64,000 nucleotides of DNA from Turbatrix aceti (Eukaryota > Nematoda > Chromadorea > Rhabditida > Panagrolaimidae), in NCBI GenBank assembly GCA_963969345.1, contig OZ017768.1, positions 6,286,718-6,350,717 of the forward strand, given 5' to 3'. Of this stretch, positions 1 to 12,300 are shown piece after piece. A program made the position numbers and the translations under genes. The notes beneath the pieces are model-generated. The model was not told the DNA's origin. It saw only the letters and a program-made list of their open reading frames with translations, and made no database searches. Position 1 is the stretch's first letter. Every line of letters starts with the position of its first letter.

Positions 1-292
1 CTTGGTCGCGAAATCCGCCAGCCAAGCGTCATCCTTGGCGTCGAAGACCACCTGCTTGTCAGCGGATATATTCTGAAAAAAAAACAACAACGGGAAAACC
101 ATAAAAAAATATTATTTTTTTAAAACCTACGAGAAGAGCATTGCCGTGGACGAGCCTGATTTCGCAGCCAGCACAAAACTTCTGGAAAACCTTCGTCGTC
201 TGCTGTGAGGAAAACACGAATTTCCTGAAGTCACCTGCGTCGGCCAGGTGACTGAAGACTTCGTTGAAGAAAGCAGGAGAAAACTCGCGCAT
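1..292 (-). CDS. Unrecognised protein, 5' part of gene (runs off left edge)
   Basis: I do not recognise this protein. Exon 1 starts with ATG at 292 (MREFSPAFFNEVFSHLADAG...) and ends with ...VHGNALL before a donor gtaggt. The intron ends in a T-rich cag, and exon 2 (from about 74 down) reads NISADKQVVFDAKDDAWLAD and continues past base 1. The phase is 0 on both sides of the intron, and the alternative donor 3 nt downstream would give an early stop. The frame stays open upstream to about 447 without another ATG, so 292 is the first usable start, but an upstream spliced exon cannot be excluded. No signal peptide or membrane segment is visible in this part. Confidence 0.45.
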
Positions 293-962
293 GGCAGATT
301 TCCGCGTGGCCCCGTCGGTCGCGTCGCGTGCACTGATGAACGTGATCGAACTCCTCGACTCGGCCGCGGCGGTGGTGTCTGTTTTGGTCGACTGATGATC
401 GATCGATCGAGCTGAGAGCCCGTTGGGGCATGTTTTTGTTTTGGCACAAATTTGTCTTCATCGACTCATCGGCGGGTCTGCGTGATTGGAAAAATACTGG
501 CGGGAGCGCGCATTTTTAAACCCAAAAAAAAGATGCATCCAATTCAAAACAATTTTTTTCATCAAAAATAAGTCTTTCCCGAATATCCAAAGCAGGGTTG
601 AGCGAACAACCGTTTTTTGTTCGCGAACGAACACGAACAATTTTTCAGAATTGTTCGAAAAACTGAACAAACACGAACATTTTTGATTTTGTTCGCGAAC
701 TAATACCGAACAGATTATTTTCATAGTTTGTAAACAAATTCAAAAAAAAATCGTTCGCGAACGAAAACGAACAAGAAAAATCGAATTTGTTCGCGAATGT
801 TCGCTCAACCCTCTCCCACAGACGAAATTACGCAAATTCTACCTCCGCAGACCGTCAAAAAGGATTTTTTGTCGTTTTTCGCGTCATTCCGTAGACAGAA
901 TCATCCCCAGGAAAAGAAGCGAGTATACGCATCTCGAGGACGTGCCAGAAGAGCCGTGAACG
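293..962. other. Non-coding gap between divergent genes
   Basis: No supported gene. It holds a 217-bp terminal-inverted-repeat element (595-811, listed separately) and A/T runs. Short open frames here are repeat-derived. Confidence 0.6.
595..811. repeat. TTCGCGAAC terminal-inverted-repeat element, copy 1
   Basis: The element begins GGGTTGAGCGAACA at 595-608 and ends with the exact reverse complement TGTTCGCTCAACCC at 798-811. The interior is built of GTTCGCGAAC palindromes and GAACACGAACA-type units alternating with A/T runs. No obvious target-site duplication flanks it. It is the best-preserved copy of a family also seen near 29.3, 30.2-30.9, 35.4 and 38.7-39.1 kb. It carries no coding sequence and so looks like a non-autonomous (MITE-like) element. 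Confidence 0.7.
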
Positions 963-2258
963 ATGCCATCCCTCATGAAGAATGCCTCGACGAGTGCCCC
1001 GTGCGTCGCAATAGTCGTTCTCGTAGTAGGTCTCATTATCGGAGGCCTATTCGTGACTTGTCACCGAAAGAGGTCGTCCAAGACGAAGACTTCACAAACC
1101 ACCACGTCGTCTGAACTCAACCACAAGAACAAACCCCGGGTGCGAGCGGCCAAGGCGTCGCCGAGAGCTGCTGTGGCGCCTTTGCCGAAAGCAGCAGGTG
1201 TCCCACAAACGTTTTCCATGGATAAACACAGTCCCCCGCCGTCGGAGGAGAAGATAGACCCTCCCGAAAATGCCAACGTCAACATCGCGGCTGTCCAACT
1301 GAGCTCTGAACCGGCGAACAAGAAACCCGTGAATCAGATCGAAGCGGCAAAGCAGAAGAACACGAAAACGCCTATGATGTCAAAGTCGGGTCGTTCGATG
1401 TCCAATGAACAGAAGGCGAAGGATCAGAAGACAAAGGACGCCGAGAAGGCTGATGCATCCAAAAAAGGAGGCAAACCGAACAAGGACGGCAAGACCAACA
1501 TGACACAGACGAAAGTGACGGTAAATTTGTTTTCGCTTCAAAAGTTTCCCTTTGAGCACGCGTGTAGTCATACGTTTCTCTCGTTTCTCTGCACGCACTC
1601 TGGTGCATTCTACTATGCGTATCCTTCATTGAGCACCCTTTTATAAACGCGCGCTTTTACTCTTGACTAGTCTTTTTCTTCCGCAATAAAGAAAAAACGA
1701 AAAAATGAGCTATGATGTGCGATTACGCTATTTCTGTACACCTCTTATGTTAGCCGGGTTAGGCCCCGGCAATGATTCCGATGAAATTCTGAGCATGATC
1801 TTTTGCTTTTCTTCAGAGTGAAGCCGTCGATTGGGCGTCAGAGAAATCAGACAACAAAGGCTCCTCCAAAATCATTGCTGGCGATGCCGTGGACAAGGAA
1901 GCGAAAGCGACGAAGGAAGACGCGATGTACGACAAGGAAGCCAAGGTACTTGCCAAGACCAAGTGCGAGGAGAGCAACGTGAAGGCGATCAAGGAGGAGC
2001 ACGATAGGGTGGACAAGTTGAGGGCCAAGAGACCCGTTCCGCAGAAGTTTGAGCTCAACGACAGGGAGGTAACTGCCGAACGAACATGGCGCGCTTTGAC
2101 ACTCATATTACTACGCTTTTCAGAAACGCATCGTCGAGGGCAAGGTCTTTGTCGGGAAAGAAGACGCTCCAACCTTCGAAGACTGCGCGTCTGACTGGGA
2201 CCCAACTACTCAGAGTGCCGCTGCTCGGAATCATGATGATGGTCCGGCGGGGGAGTGA
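963..2258 (+). CDS. Single-pass membrane protein with Lys-rich tail, function unknown
   Basis: Three exons, 963-1520, 1817-2068 and 2124-2258, join in phase 0 to give 314 residues. A hydrophobic segment at about residues 14-33 (CVAIVVLVVGLIIGGLFVTC) is followed at once by HRKR, so the C-terminal part is probably cytosolic. The rest is a low-complexity, Lys/Ala/Glu-rich, probably disordered tail with many charged repeats, ending in a short acidic segment (SDWDPTTQSAA...). I recognise no domain and give no function. Intron 1 (1521-1816, 296 bp) is much longer than the usual 50-60 bp here and holds a GC-rich hairpin with snoRNA-like boxes. The ATG at 963 is the first of a long open frame; an upstream exon is possible. 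Confidence 0.6.
1705..1800 (+). ncRNA. Candidate C/D-box-like small RNA inside an intron
   Basis: In intron 1 of the membrane-protein gene there is a C-box-like ATGATGT at about 1712, a perfect 6-bp GC hairpin (GCCGGG-TTAGGC-CCCGGC, 1753-1770) and a D-box-like CTGA at 1789-1792, about 25 nt before the 3' splice site. The spacing and intronic position suit a C/D snoRNA. The terminal stem is weak and I could not match a guide to rRNA, so this is tentative. Confidence 0.25.
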
Positions 2259-3374
2259 ATGAATGTTTTGTTGGATTACAGATAAAAGTTTGTTTTACCA
2301 GTTATGATCACGAGCAGGGATGGATGGCACCAAGCATGGGCAAACAAACGTTCAGATTTACGGTGTCCGAGTTATTACATTTCGCGACCGGTCAGTCGGA
2401 TGGCCATGGAGATGCATCGAGACTTCCGTCGTCAGCGCCAGATGGTCCCCGGTCCCCAGCCCGCAGGCCGGGTCAACTTTGAAGCGGCCGTCGACTTTCG
2501 TTCGATCCAGGTCACGGAGAAGATCCACCTGCACGTTCTCCTCCATCACAGGTGGTGCGTCAGCCAGGCGTCGCTCGCGCTGCTCTCCGCGAAGTATCCT
2601 TCGCTCAGGCGAGTGCCGCGCTTCAGGCGGAGGCCGGTTGGGGGGCCCGGAACCGGCGCTGGTGCCAGTGCGTTTGCTCTCCCCCGCCGAACTTCCTCTC
2701 CGTTGCCTCCTCCGTCGAGAAACCGCGCCCGCGTTGTGAAAAGAGCCGTCTCAGTCGCGCTTCCCGTTGCCATGATTTGCTTGTTGTTCAGCGAAGAACT
2801 AACCTCTACTTTCTACGATCTCGTCCAATTCAAGTGAACCAATAAGGATTCTGTTGTTAACCAAGTTTATACTACGTGTAACTTCCATTTTTCTGTTTTT
2901 GTTTTCGTACGTACTCTGTCTAAGATTTGGGTAAATTGAGTTCTTGTAGTGCGTTTTATTGTTTTTTGTACCGAGAAATCAACAAATTTGTGAATGTTGT
3001 CGATTCGGAAGACTTGAAATTAAAAACAAAAGTTCTTCCATGTACGATCTTTGTTCGCAACATCTTTGATCCAACATTCGTTCACCAATCTTTCCACAAT
3101 AATTTTCCCATCCCGCCCCCATTTCACAATACAAATAACTGTAAAAGTGTCATGTTTATTTTAGAATCCGACAAATTTAAATACTCAGTACAGGGAAGGC
3201 ATATGCTAATTGGGAAGAGAGAGTAGAGGCTCAAAACTTCGTGCAGCATCTTTAATTGGGTAGGGAGTAACCAGACGCTGATAGTGATAGAGACCCGTAA
3301 GTCATCGTGATGGATCTACTCACCCGAATTATTCGTTGCTGCTTGAGAGAACGCATCCTACGTACGTTCCCCTC
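2259..3374. other. Convergent intergenic region with a GC-rich open block
   Basis: This separates the 3' ends of the membrane-protein gene (+) and the TRIP12 gene (-). From 2304 to 2837 a GC-rich stretch is open for 177 codons on the plus strand and also gives two overlapping open frames on the minus strand (2773-2546 and 2549-2358). None resembles a family I know and the strand cannot be chosen. The rest (about 2850-3374) is AT-rich with nothing recognisable. Confidence 0.4.
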
Positions 3375-6300
3375 TTACGTGAGGTGGAACGAGTAGATAA
3401 ACTGTAACGCCACTCTGAAGCGTTCAACAAAGAGATCGTACGAAGTGTACGCGGGGATCTTGAGGAAGTTGTAGCACGTCATCGCTGATGGCAGCTCGCC
3501 GTCGTTTGACCCATACGATGCGGTCTTCCGGACGACCGTCAGTGGTGGGTTTAGGCCACGGAAACCACCGACGGGAAGACGTGGACTTCCTGTGCAGAAT
3601 TGAAGAAACTTGCGTCGCTGAAAAAAAAAATCCATCGTAAGCCGAAAACAAATTCAAACAAATAAAACTCACGTCTTGCAGCGAAAACTCGTGAAGCATG
3701 TCAACAAGCCATCCCACTTGGGGCGAGTCGTGGGTGTATCCGTGATCGGGGCGAAGTGATTGGTGAAGCGCCTGCTTGCTCCAGACGCGGTCTTCGTTGG
3801 CCTTCTCCGAGCAGCCGCAGAAGAGTTCTTCGAGTTCATCGGGCGAGAAGATCTTGAGTTCCTCCGTGTCGATGATCTGTTCGAAGCCTTTGCGCACAGC
3901 ATGCATGTCTTCTCGGACGCCTTCCATCAACCGCCAGTAGATGACAAGCTAAAGTCACAAAATAACATAAAATGCTTTCAAAAAAATCACAAAGCTCACC
4001 GAAATGTAGTCCATAACATTGGAGGGCTTGATCGGTGAGTCTTTTCCAGCTTTGTGTAGTTCAAAGTGATCGTTGCCGGGCATTGTAAAATTCTGAAAAA
4101 CCACTCAGTCAATCCGAATTTCCCAAAACCCAAGGATAAACATACCAATGACATCGCAGCCATCTCGTTCGTATCCTTGATTTGAAGCACGGATCGCAGC
4201 GAATTGTAAATGACGGGATCGACCTTTTCGAGTTCGCGTGTTCCAATCGTGATTTCATCGCCCAAAAGCCAGGTGTAGAAAACAGACGACAATGGGATGT
4301 CCAACTGAAAAATGCAAACAAATAATAATCACAATTTTTTTCAGGTGCTCAAAGTCTTACCATTCTCGCATCCAAAAGAGCCTGTCCAAGCAGGCGTCCG
4401 AGGAATTCAAGTTTCTTGCGACGAGCTTCCGAGTTCGGCGGAAGTGTATCTTTTGAGTACTTGGATGTCGGCAGCGGGAAGAGTCCGTTTTCATCGACGG
4501 TGAAGACTTCCTCGTCGCCATCGTCGTTGAAACGCAGCTTCTGTGAATGTCCGTACCACAGCCGATGTTCGTGCTTTTGCAGTTCACGGGAAATGGCCGA
4601 GTAGAACTCCAGCGTCGGGCCGAAGCCCGTGCCGACTTCGCCGTCGAAAGAAACCTCCAGCTGGGCTTTGGATGCCGCCATCTGTCCCATGACGACGACG
4701 GCGTCTTCGAGGAGGTTGGCTCGCTTGACGACCTGTCGTCGTTTGTCGACGCGCGGGAACGCCCGGCTGGTGCCTTCCATTTCGTGTTCGTCGTTGCCTT
4801 CGGTGACGAGGTGCAGCAGCGCTCGATCGCGGCCAAATGCCGTGCAGTAGAGCAGGGTTCGTCGAATCGGGAACGAAAAGAGGAACGGCGCAGCACGCAC
4901 AATCGTGGTCGTCCATTTCGGGATACGTTTTGTAGCCACCGACAAAAAGTCAGAAAGTTGTCTTTGGACTTTGTTGCCGAGTTTCGAAGATTGGAAAGCC
5001 GCAGTGGGTAGGATGGGTTCGTGGGTATCGGGAAGATCGCCTTCGTATAGGAAGTACCAATACTTGTTTAGGATGTACAAAATGCGCAGCAACCGAACAG
5101 ACTCAATGCAGGGATCCTCCAAATCGATTTCGAATTTGTTATCCAGCAGCAATTTGAGAAGATTCTTGCCAGAAGCGACATGACCGGCTAAAAAGCATCC
5201 ACCAGTTATAAAATCACAAAAAAATTAAAAACTCACTATTAAAGACAACGGAGGACGTAGACGACCTCGAAGATCCACCGGATTTTCGTTTATGCGATCG
5301 GGTCTTTTTCGATGCCGAATCAACTTCGTTCTTTGGAACAACTCGGAAGAACAGCGTATGCGCCGGGCCCCAGATGGCAGCGGGGATGGCGTCTTCTTCG
5401 CCTCCTGCGTTGGAATACTCGCAGATAGCCTGCAAGATAGACAAATCCGATGGAACGGCGCGATCGTTGATGAGAATCTCGACGCGTCCACTGAAGGCCT
5501 GAGCGCCGGATTCGGTGGGCGATAGCTCTTCGCGGTCTTCGTCGCTGCCATCGTCGTTGTCGGATGACGATTCCGAGAAAGTTCCCCGTCCGACGCCTCG
5601 ATCGATGAGGTAGCGTTCGATCGCCGAGATGGACGTGAAGGGATCGACCTTGATGGAAGACCGGCCTCGTTCGCGACCGTGTTTGCACGACGGATGTCGT
5701 CGGAGATTGCAGCGAATTTGGTGGGTCTGGAAGAAGCGCATGGCCTGCGAGCCCCGGAGGTGGGGTCCAGAAGAAGTCGACGTCGCGCCGGACGCTACTA
5801 CTGCAGCCTGACTCGAGTTCATCATGTTTGCCAGGTTCGCGATGCGGATTTGAAACTGTTCGACTTGACCGACGGTATTGACGAGCTTCGAAACGAGACG
5901 CTCAAAGCCAGCGAACGTTTCTCCCTTGATATCGACGGGACGGATGCACTCGATTTTGAGGTTCATAAAGACATGACCAAATCTGCGAATGCGATTCATT
6001 CGATCCGGATGACGATCAGGAGACCGATCGGTGAGGTAGCCGATCAGCGACGCCACAATGTGGCTGTGATTGAGCTGGAACGCGCTGATTTCGCTATCCA
6101 TGACGAGTCGGAGCAGACGCTTGAGCGGATCGGTGCCAACGTCTTCGGGGGAAGCCACAAGCGCTGAGACAGCGGCCAGTTCCGTGGCAACAGACTCGTT
6201 GCGGTCATAGGCACCATCCGAGCTGTAGTACGTCGAAATGATGAACTCGGCTTGGGCGGTGATCCATCGGACGATTCGTTCTCGTACGGCTTGTTTGACG

Positions 6301-9300
6301 GCTGCAGAGAGCGAAGAGCCGTGATGGCCTCCGTGGGAAGGAATGGCATACGATGTGAGTTCGTTGAGGATGTTCTGGTCGAGGGGCATGCCGGGTTGAT
6401 AGACAATTGAGTTGTGAAGCTACAAAAAATACGAAAATAAAATAAATGAACGCTTATTCAATTTCAAAACCACTTACCAAAGTTGGCGTATAACGCCCAG
6501 CAAAGTACGAAGCAGGTACCGACGTTCCGCTTACAGACGCCGGAATAGACACACCACTGGATCCGGCGGAACCGTCTCCGGGGACACCAAAGAACAAGGG
6601 ATATCCGGTAGACCGGATGATCTGCATGTAAGCCTGGCTCGATGGGGTAGGCATGTTAATCGCGACATTCGACGAACTCGCACCTCCAGAGCTGCTGCTG
6701 GCACCGGCACTCACGAGTGGAGGCGGCATCGGGCATGGGGGCGTCGCAGGCTGCAGAACAAGTCCCGAAGACTGCAGAGCGTTCGCCATGACATTGGAAG
6801 CAGCGATGGACGCCGCTGACACCTGCACCGATGACGACAGCGAATCCAGCGAAGATGTCGATGCCGTGTCCGGGGTCGCATTCAGACCACCGCCAGCTGC
6901 AGAGCTGCTGGAAGCACCCGGGGTCGTCGAGACTTCGACGGGGCCTTTGCGGAGGTTGATGACCTTCGTCGTCTGCACCGGAGTCTGCTGTTGGGAGAGA
7001 GATTCTTCCTTCTTTTCGTCCTTGTTCTCCATGAGTCGGTTGATATTGAAAAACACGCCTTCCGCATCGAAGAGCGGCACGTAGAGATGCGGGAGCTTTT
7101 CGAGCAGCACGTGGACCAGTTGGAGGGCCGCAACGGTAACCGGGAGGCCGCCCTTCGAGTTGCTGAGCGTCGAAGCCAGGTATGACGAGAGTGCGAGATT
7201 GTTGAGGATGATGCGGAGCTGAGCATCGGACGAAACGGCGCACACCATGCGGATCATGACGCACGTCGCTTCGTACCGAAGATTCGAGCACGACGTTTCT
7301 GTGCCGATGTCGACGAGGAGGGGAAATAGAAGCTGGATGAGTTCAAAAAGCGCTTTCGAATGTCGGTTCTTTTCCGCGTCGTTTTCGTTATCGATTTCAG
7401 ATCCCTCGGTCGAAGACGTAATTCGACGGTCCATCGTGCCGCCACTGCCCGTTTCCGGATTGCGATACGTCATCTGCGCAAGATTCACGAGACAGAGCGC
7501 ATTGTCGATTTTGACCATTCGTTCGACGACACCGTTTTGCCGGTATTGCTCGAGCGAAGCCGCGTCTCGGGGACTAAAGTCCAGGATGTTGCCGGCATCG
7601 TCCGTGCGTTGCCAGGTGACGGTTGTCATTCCGGAGTTCGCGTCGGGTGGCGGCGTGGCCGACGTAGCGACTGTCAGAGCTCCACCAGCACCGAGTGTTA
7701 CCGGAATGCTGTTGTGCATGTACTGGAAGACAGACGTTGAAATGTCAAACAGCTCTGTTTTCGGCAGCGTTGGCAGAAGTTCGCCGATGAGGCCAATGAT
7801 TTCGAGCGTGTGCTGGGGCGGACGCAGAGTGATATCGACGGTCGCGTCTTCGCGGTTGTTGCCGATCAAGAGGAATCGCAGTGTTCGGGCAAAATCTGAA
7901 GAAAAAAACAAACAAATAAATAAAAATACTATTTTTTTTGTTAAAAACTTACTTTTCTCGATAACGGCACCAGCAATGTCGGGACAACGCATGCACATGT
8001 AACGGACTGATTTGAGGAGATTTACAAAAGTAGTCGAGTTGATAGTCAGTGGTTGGATGACGAAGAGCTGCTGTACCTTTGAGAGAAATTCGTGGTCGTT
8101 GCCGGCAATGTCGCGGAGACGTTCGGGATTTGAGCGGTAATTTTCGATGAGCCGGTAGAAGAATGTACAGATGGACTCACAGCAGCGTTTGTCATCAAAT
8201 GTCATTTTCTGAATCAGATCAGGCAGGCACGATTTGATGAGTGCAAAGTCAGGATTCTGGATGTAAGGGGCGCAGTTGGCGGCGATTTGGTAGACCAGAC
8301 GCTGCGATGGCATCGAGAAGAAATCGACGTGAGAAACCGCATCCGCAAAGCCTCCGGCACTGAGGATGGATTTCGCGTTGCGACGAGACATGACTTCGAG
8401 GGCGATGAGTGACTGTTCTGCGATGTCGATGCACTCGATGTGCTTCAACTTCTGGAGCAGTGTCGGGACGGCTTCGACGAGGATGGGCATCGCGCGTGGC
8501 AGCGCTTCCTGCATGTTCGTGATGCATCGTACAACGGTAAGAGTCTAAAAATTGATGACAAATGAGCCTGCGTATTAATTTCAACATCTCCATCATTTTT
8601 TTTAAATCACGATAATTTTTGTTCCGCATTTTTTCTGGTTTTTCATTTTTGATTTTCACTATTTTTTTATCCCGTTGCCTTACTTCCTCATCAATTTGTG
8701 CAGAGTTAGCGGACATGGCTTATCACATGCTTCGCAAACCACGCCACTTAACGCGATATTATTTATCAAGCGTAAAAAAAACCTCAAACATGTGTGCAAA
8801 AAAATGTTCGTGTTCTTTTCTTTTCGATAAATAAAACTCTCCCTTGCGTCATCCAACTTTTTTTTTGTCTCGACCCATTATCGATTGCTCTGCGGTGCAA
8901 AAACGCACACAAACGAACGAGCGATGATAAGCACGGCACCGACACAAAAGCAGTAGCAACTGGATGTGTTTTTTGCGCTTCAGCACGCAGCGCTGTCTTG
9001 TACCGTGTTATTACCTGCTTTTTTCGACAAAAACACTTGGACAACCAACCCTACCTGCGTGCGTGCCTGCCTGGTTGCGTGTGCGCCTGCTCGTTTCACT
9101 TCAACATCTTCAATTCCAATATGCGCTCGCACCACTCAATTTTCTTTTTTTTTTCTTTTTCCACTCGTACTTTGGCCTACGAAACGTTTTTCGCCGGTCG
9201 GTCGGTCTCTTCCTTCCAATCTCGCGTTGTCGGGTGAGCCAGTCAGTAGTGACGAAGACACAAACTAACAACGGTCCCGTGACCCACACCAGGTGTTTGT

Positions 9301-12300
9301 CTGTCTCTACGCTTGGCTGTTTTCACATTTTTGATATAAATGAGAGCACACCTATTGCTTCGCAACGAGTGCGCCTAATAACAATCTACGAACTATAAAA
9401 ATGGCAAAAAAATAAAAATTTCGCAATAAAATCACATATTTTTTTCCATAAAAAAACTAACCAGTTCGAGGTTGTGTTCTTCCTTCTGCATGAGAACGAC
9501 CAGTTGCTGAACAATGTCCCGGATGGGGATATTCGGAAGGGTTTCCTCGTTGCCCATGAGCAAAAGTTCGGCAAGCTCGGAGGCAGCTTCGTTCTGACGG
9601 ATGTCATTGCTCGAGCGGAGGCCTTCGAGAATAGACGAGTATCGACCGTCTGAAAAACGAAAAATCATCGTCGTGAATACGCAAAAAGAAATAAAACATT
9701 ATAAATAAATATTTCATCATTGCAAATATTTAGATTGATTGTTTTCAATTTTCAAGGTTTTCAACACATTTGCCCCAGTTTTCCCTACTAGACACAAAAC
9801 AATGCTCACGGCTTCGGGATCTAGACGCGGCTGCGAGGAGCTTGACAAATTCCGCGTACGATCGATGATTTCGCGAGCGAAGGGCGGCGGAAAGGGTCGA
9901 AGTCGATGACGACGACGCACCCGATCCCCCGGCAGCGCCACCGCTGCCTACAGCCGCCGGATCTCCTCCGGACGAGCCCGGGCCAGCGTCTTCGCTGCCT
10001 ACAACGGCGGCCATGCGGGCAGCCCGTGAGGCAGAAAAGCCCGCAACTGCCGAGGCCAGAATATTGACAAAATCTGGTTCATCGCCGCCAAAATCAGCGA
10101 GTGCCGCGGCTGCTTCTTCGTCGAGTTCTTCTTCTTCATCGAGGTGATCGTCGTCTTCGTCCTCTTCTTCGTCGTCTGTCGTTCCACCCATGTATCGCAG
10201 GGCAATGCGTCCACTGCCTGATCCGGAAGCTGCACCGTCGTTTGACTCGTTGTCTTCGCCTCCGACGCCACTTACTCCGCCGCCGGTCGCACTTCGACGC
10301 TGTCTCGCAGAGTCCGCAGCCGACGGAGGAGCTCCTTCACCGCCTGTCATATTTAGCAGGTCAAAGAGGTCTGCGGATGACGAAACAAATTCTTGGTAAA
10401 AATCGTTAAATTCTCCATCGAGTTCGTCGGAGGGATCCCGTACCTGCCATCGACGACGATTTCGGCTGTTGTTACCGCCACTACCGCCGCCGGAGTTACT
10501 GCCGCTGCCGTCTGCGTTTTCAGACATCTAGTATGTTTTTTTTCGCTCAATAACAGACGTGCGGCAGCAGTTCACTAGACACCAAAGATTAGGACTGACT
10601 GTGTAACCAGAGATGACAAATGAGGAATATCACGAGGAACACACGCCGCAGTAATAAAAAAGCGTTCAATAAACTCGTCTCGCAACAAATCGATCAATTT
10701 CTGGGCTTGCCTGCCGCCATACGCCGCACAGCGAAAAAAAGGACGCATCCCGAACGCAACCATTCAGAAAATAAAAAAAAAGAAGTATTTCCTGCACACA
10801 CGCAAAAAAGAGTAAAGCAAGTCGCACGCTGTATTACAAAAAAAGTTAGAGGCCGTTTACTTTGTCGATAAAATAAAAAAAATCAGCTAGCAACCACAAT
10901 GGCAAATAGACAAACAAAACCGTCACAGCGACTGTGTACCAGTCTGAACACAAAAAAAAACCAGCAGCGGGATGAAAATAAAACGTCTGCTGTAAGCTGT
11001 GGCGTCACGCCTGCCTGCCGGCTTGGCCCGCTGGCTGCTGATGCTGTTTTTTGTGTAGAAAAAAATTCTTTCAAAAAAAAACCAAAATATTCTCAACGCA
11101 CAAATAGCAAGCAAGCGAGCGACGCCAAAGAAAAAGATAACCAAACGAGAGATCGGAGAAGAAGTCAGCAAGGCTTACGACGACAGACGCAGCCGCAACG
11201 AGTGTGCGCTCCCTCCGCCTTCCTCTCGCGTCCAACAACAAACTCGCGCCTCCTGCCACGACTCACGCCGACGGACACACAAAGAGCAAGATCAGGGAAA
11301 TCGCAGAGAGCGCAGAGAATAGACACCTCTGGGGACGAACGGAAAAAAAAACAACATCAAAGAAATACGATCAGTTGCGTTCCCTGTCATGTCTGTCCGT
11401 CTATTATAATTGTTTGTCCGTTTTGATATGTGTGTGTGTGCACTCAAACCCACAATCACGCCTATTTTTTTAAGGGCGGTGCTTCTGGTTTTGTGCGTGT
11501 CCTGCAGCGATTATCTGTCACATCCGTGTTTTTTTCTGTTCAGTGATCGTAAAAGTTGTGTTTTTTTATCACAATCATGTGTGTATGGATCTTTTAATCT
11601 CGGTTAGTTTGTCTTGTTGTCTTGCATCATCTGTCGAAAACAAGGCTGTACTCGTCTGGGGCCTACGATGACGATAAACTAGTGCACGGGATCATCTTGT
11701 GAATGAATTGAATAACTGATGACTGACGCTACTTTTAAAGTTTGTCCTACGACGCCAAAATGGTCAATGCATTTGTTAAAAAAAATAGCTTGCTTTGACG
11801 ACAACGACAACGCCGGCGCATCATCTACATGATAAAAGAGCCCATCAGGCTTGGCGTCTTCCTGTCTGTCGTTCGTTCTTACAAGACAAAAAATACATCA
11901 AATCGAGCGTTAGGAGGAGACAAAGAAAGAACTTTAAATTCAAAAACATTGTTCATTTGAACAAAAGCAGCCGGTGTCAATCAATCACATTTCGGCTCTT
12001 TTTTCGCCCTTCCCAATTTTTTAAACAAAAAAAAGTAAGTCATTCAAAAAAAGATAAACTCACGTGGCGGAATGAGCCCTCCCGAGACGGATACCATTCC
12101 GTGGCCGTGATTTGTGGCAAGAATGTTCTGAACACGAGGGACAATGTTGCCGATGAAGCTCTGCGCTCGTTGAGCACCCCTAAAAAAAATAGGCGGTGTG
12201 ATCGGTGGTCTGTTACGTACACAGGAGATGCATCTTGGATGCCCGTATACCCGGGGGTCGTATAAACAGCAAAAAGAAAAAAAACGACAGCCCTTGGAAC

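Noticed and set aside
797..1114. Arg/Ser-rich open frame overlapping the first exon of the membrane-protein gene
   Set aside because: Its start lies inside the inverted-repeat element and it conflicts with the frame that carries the membrane segment and joins in phase to later exons.
7247..8002. 251-residue plus-strand frame inside the TRIP12 gene
   Set aside because: Antisense to the armadillo/WWE exons and running through a TRIP12 intron; no family similarity.
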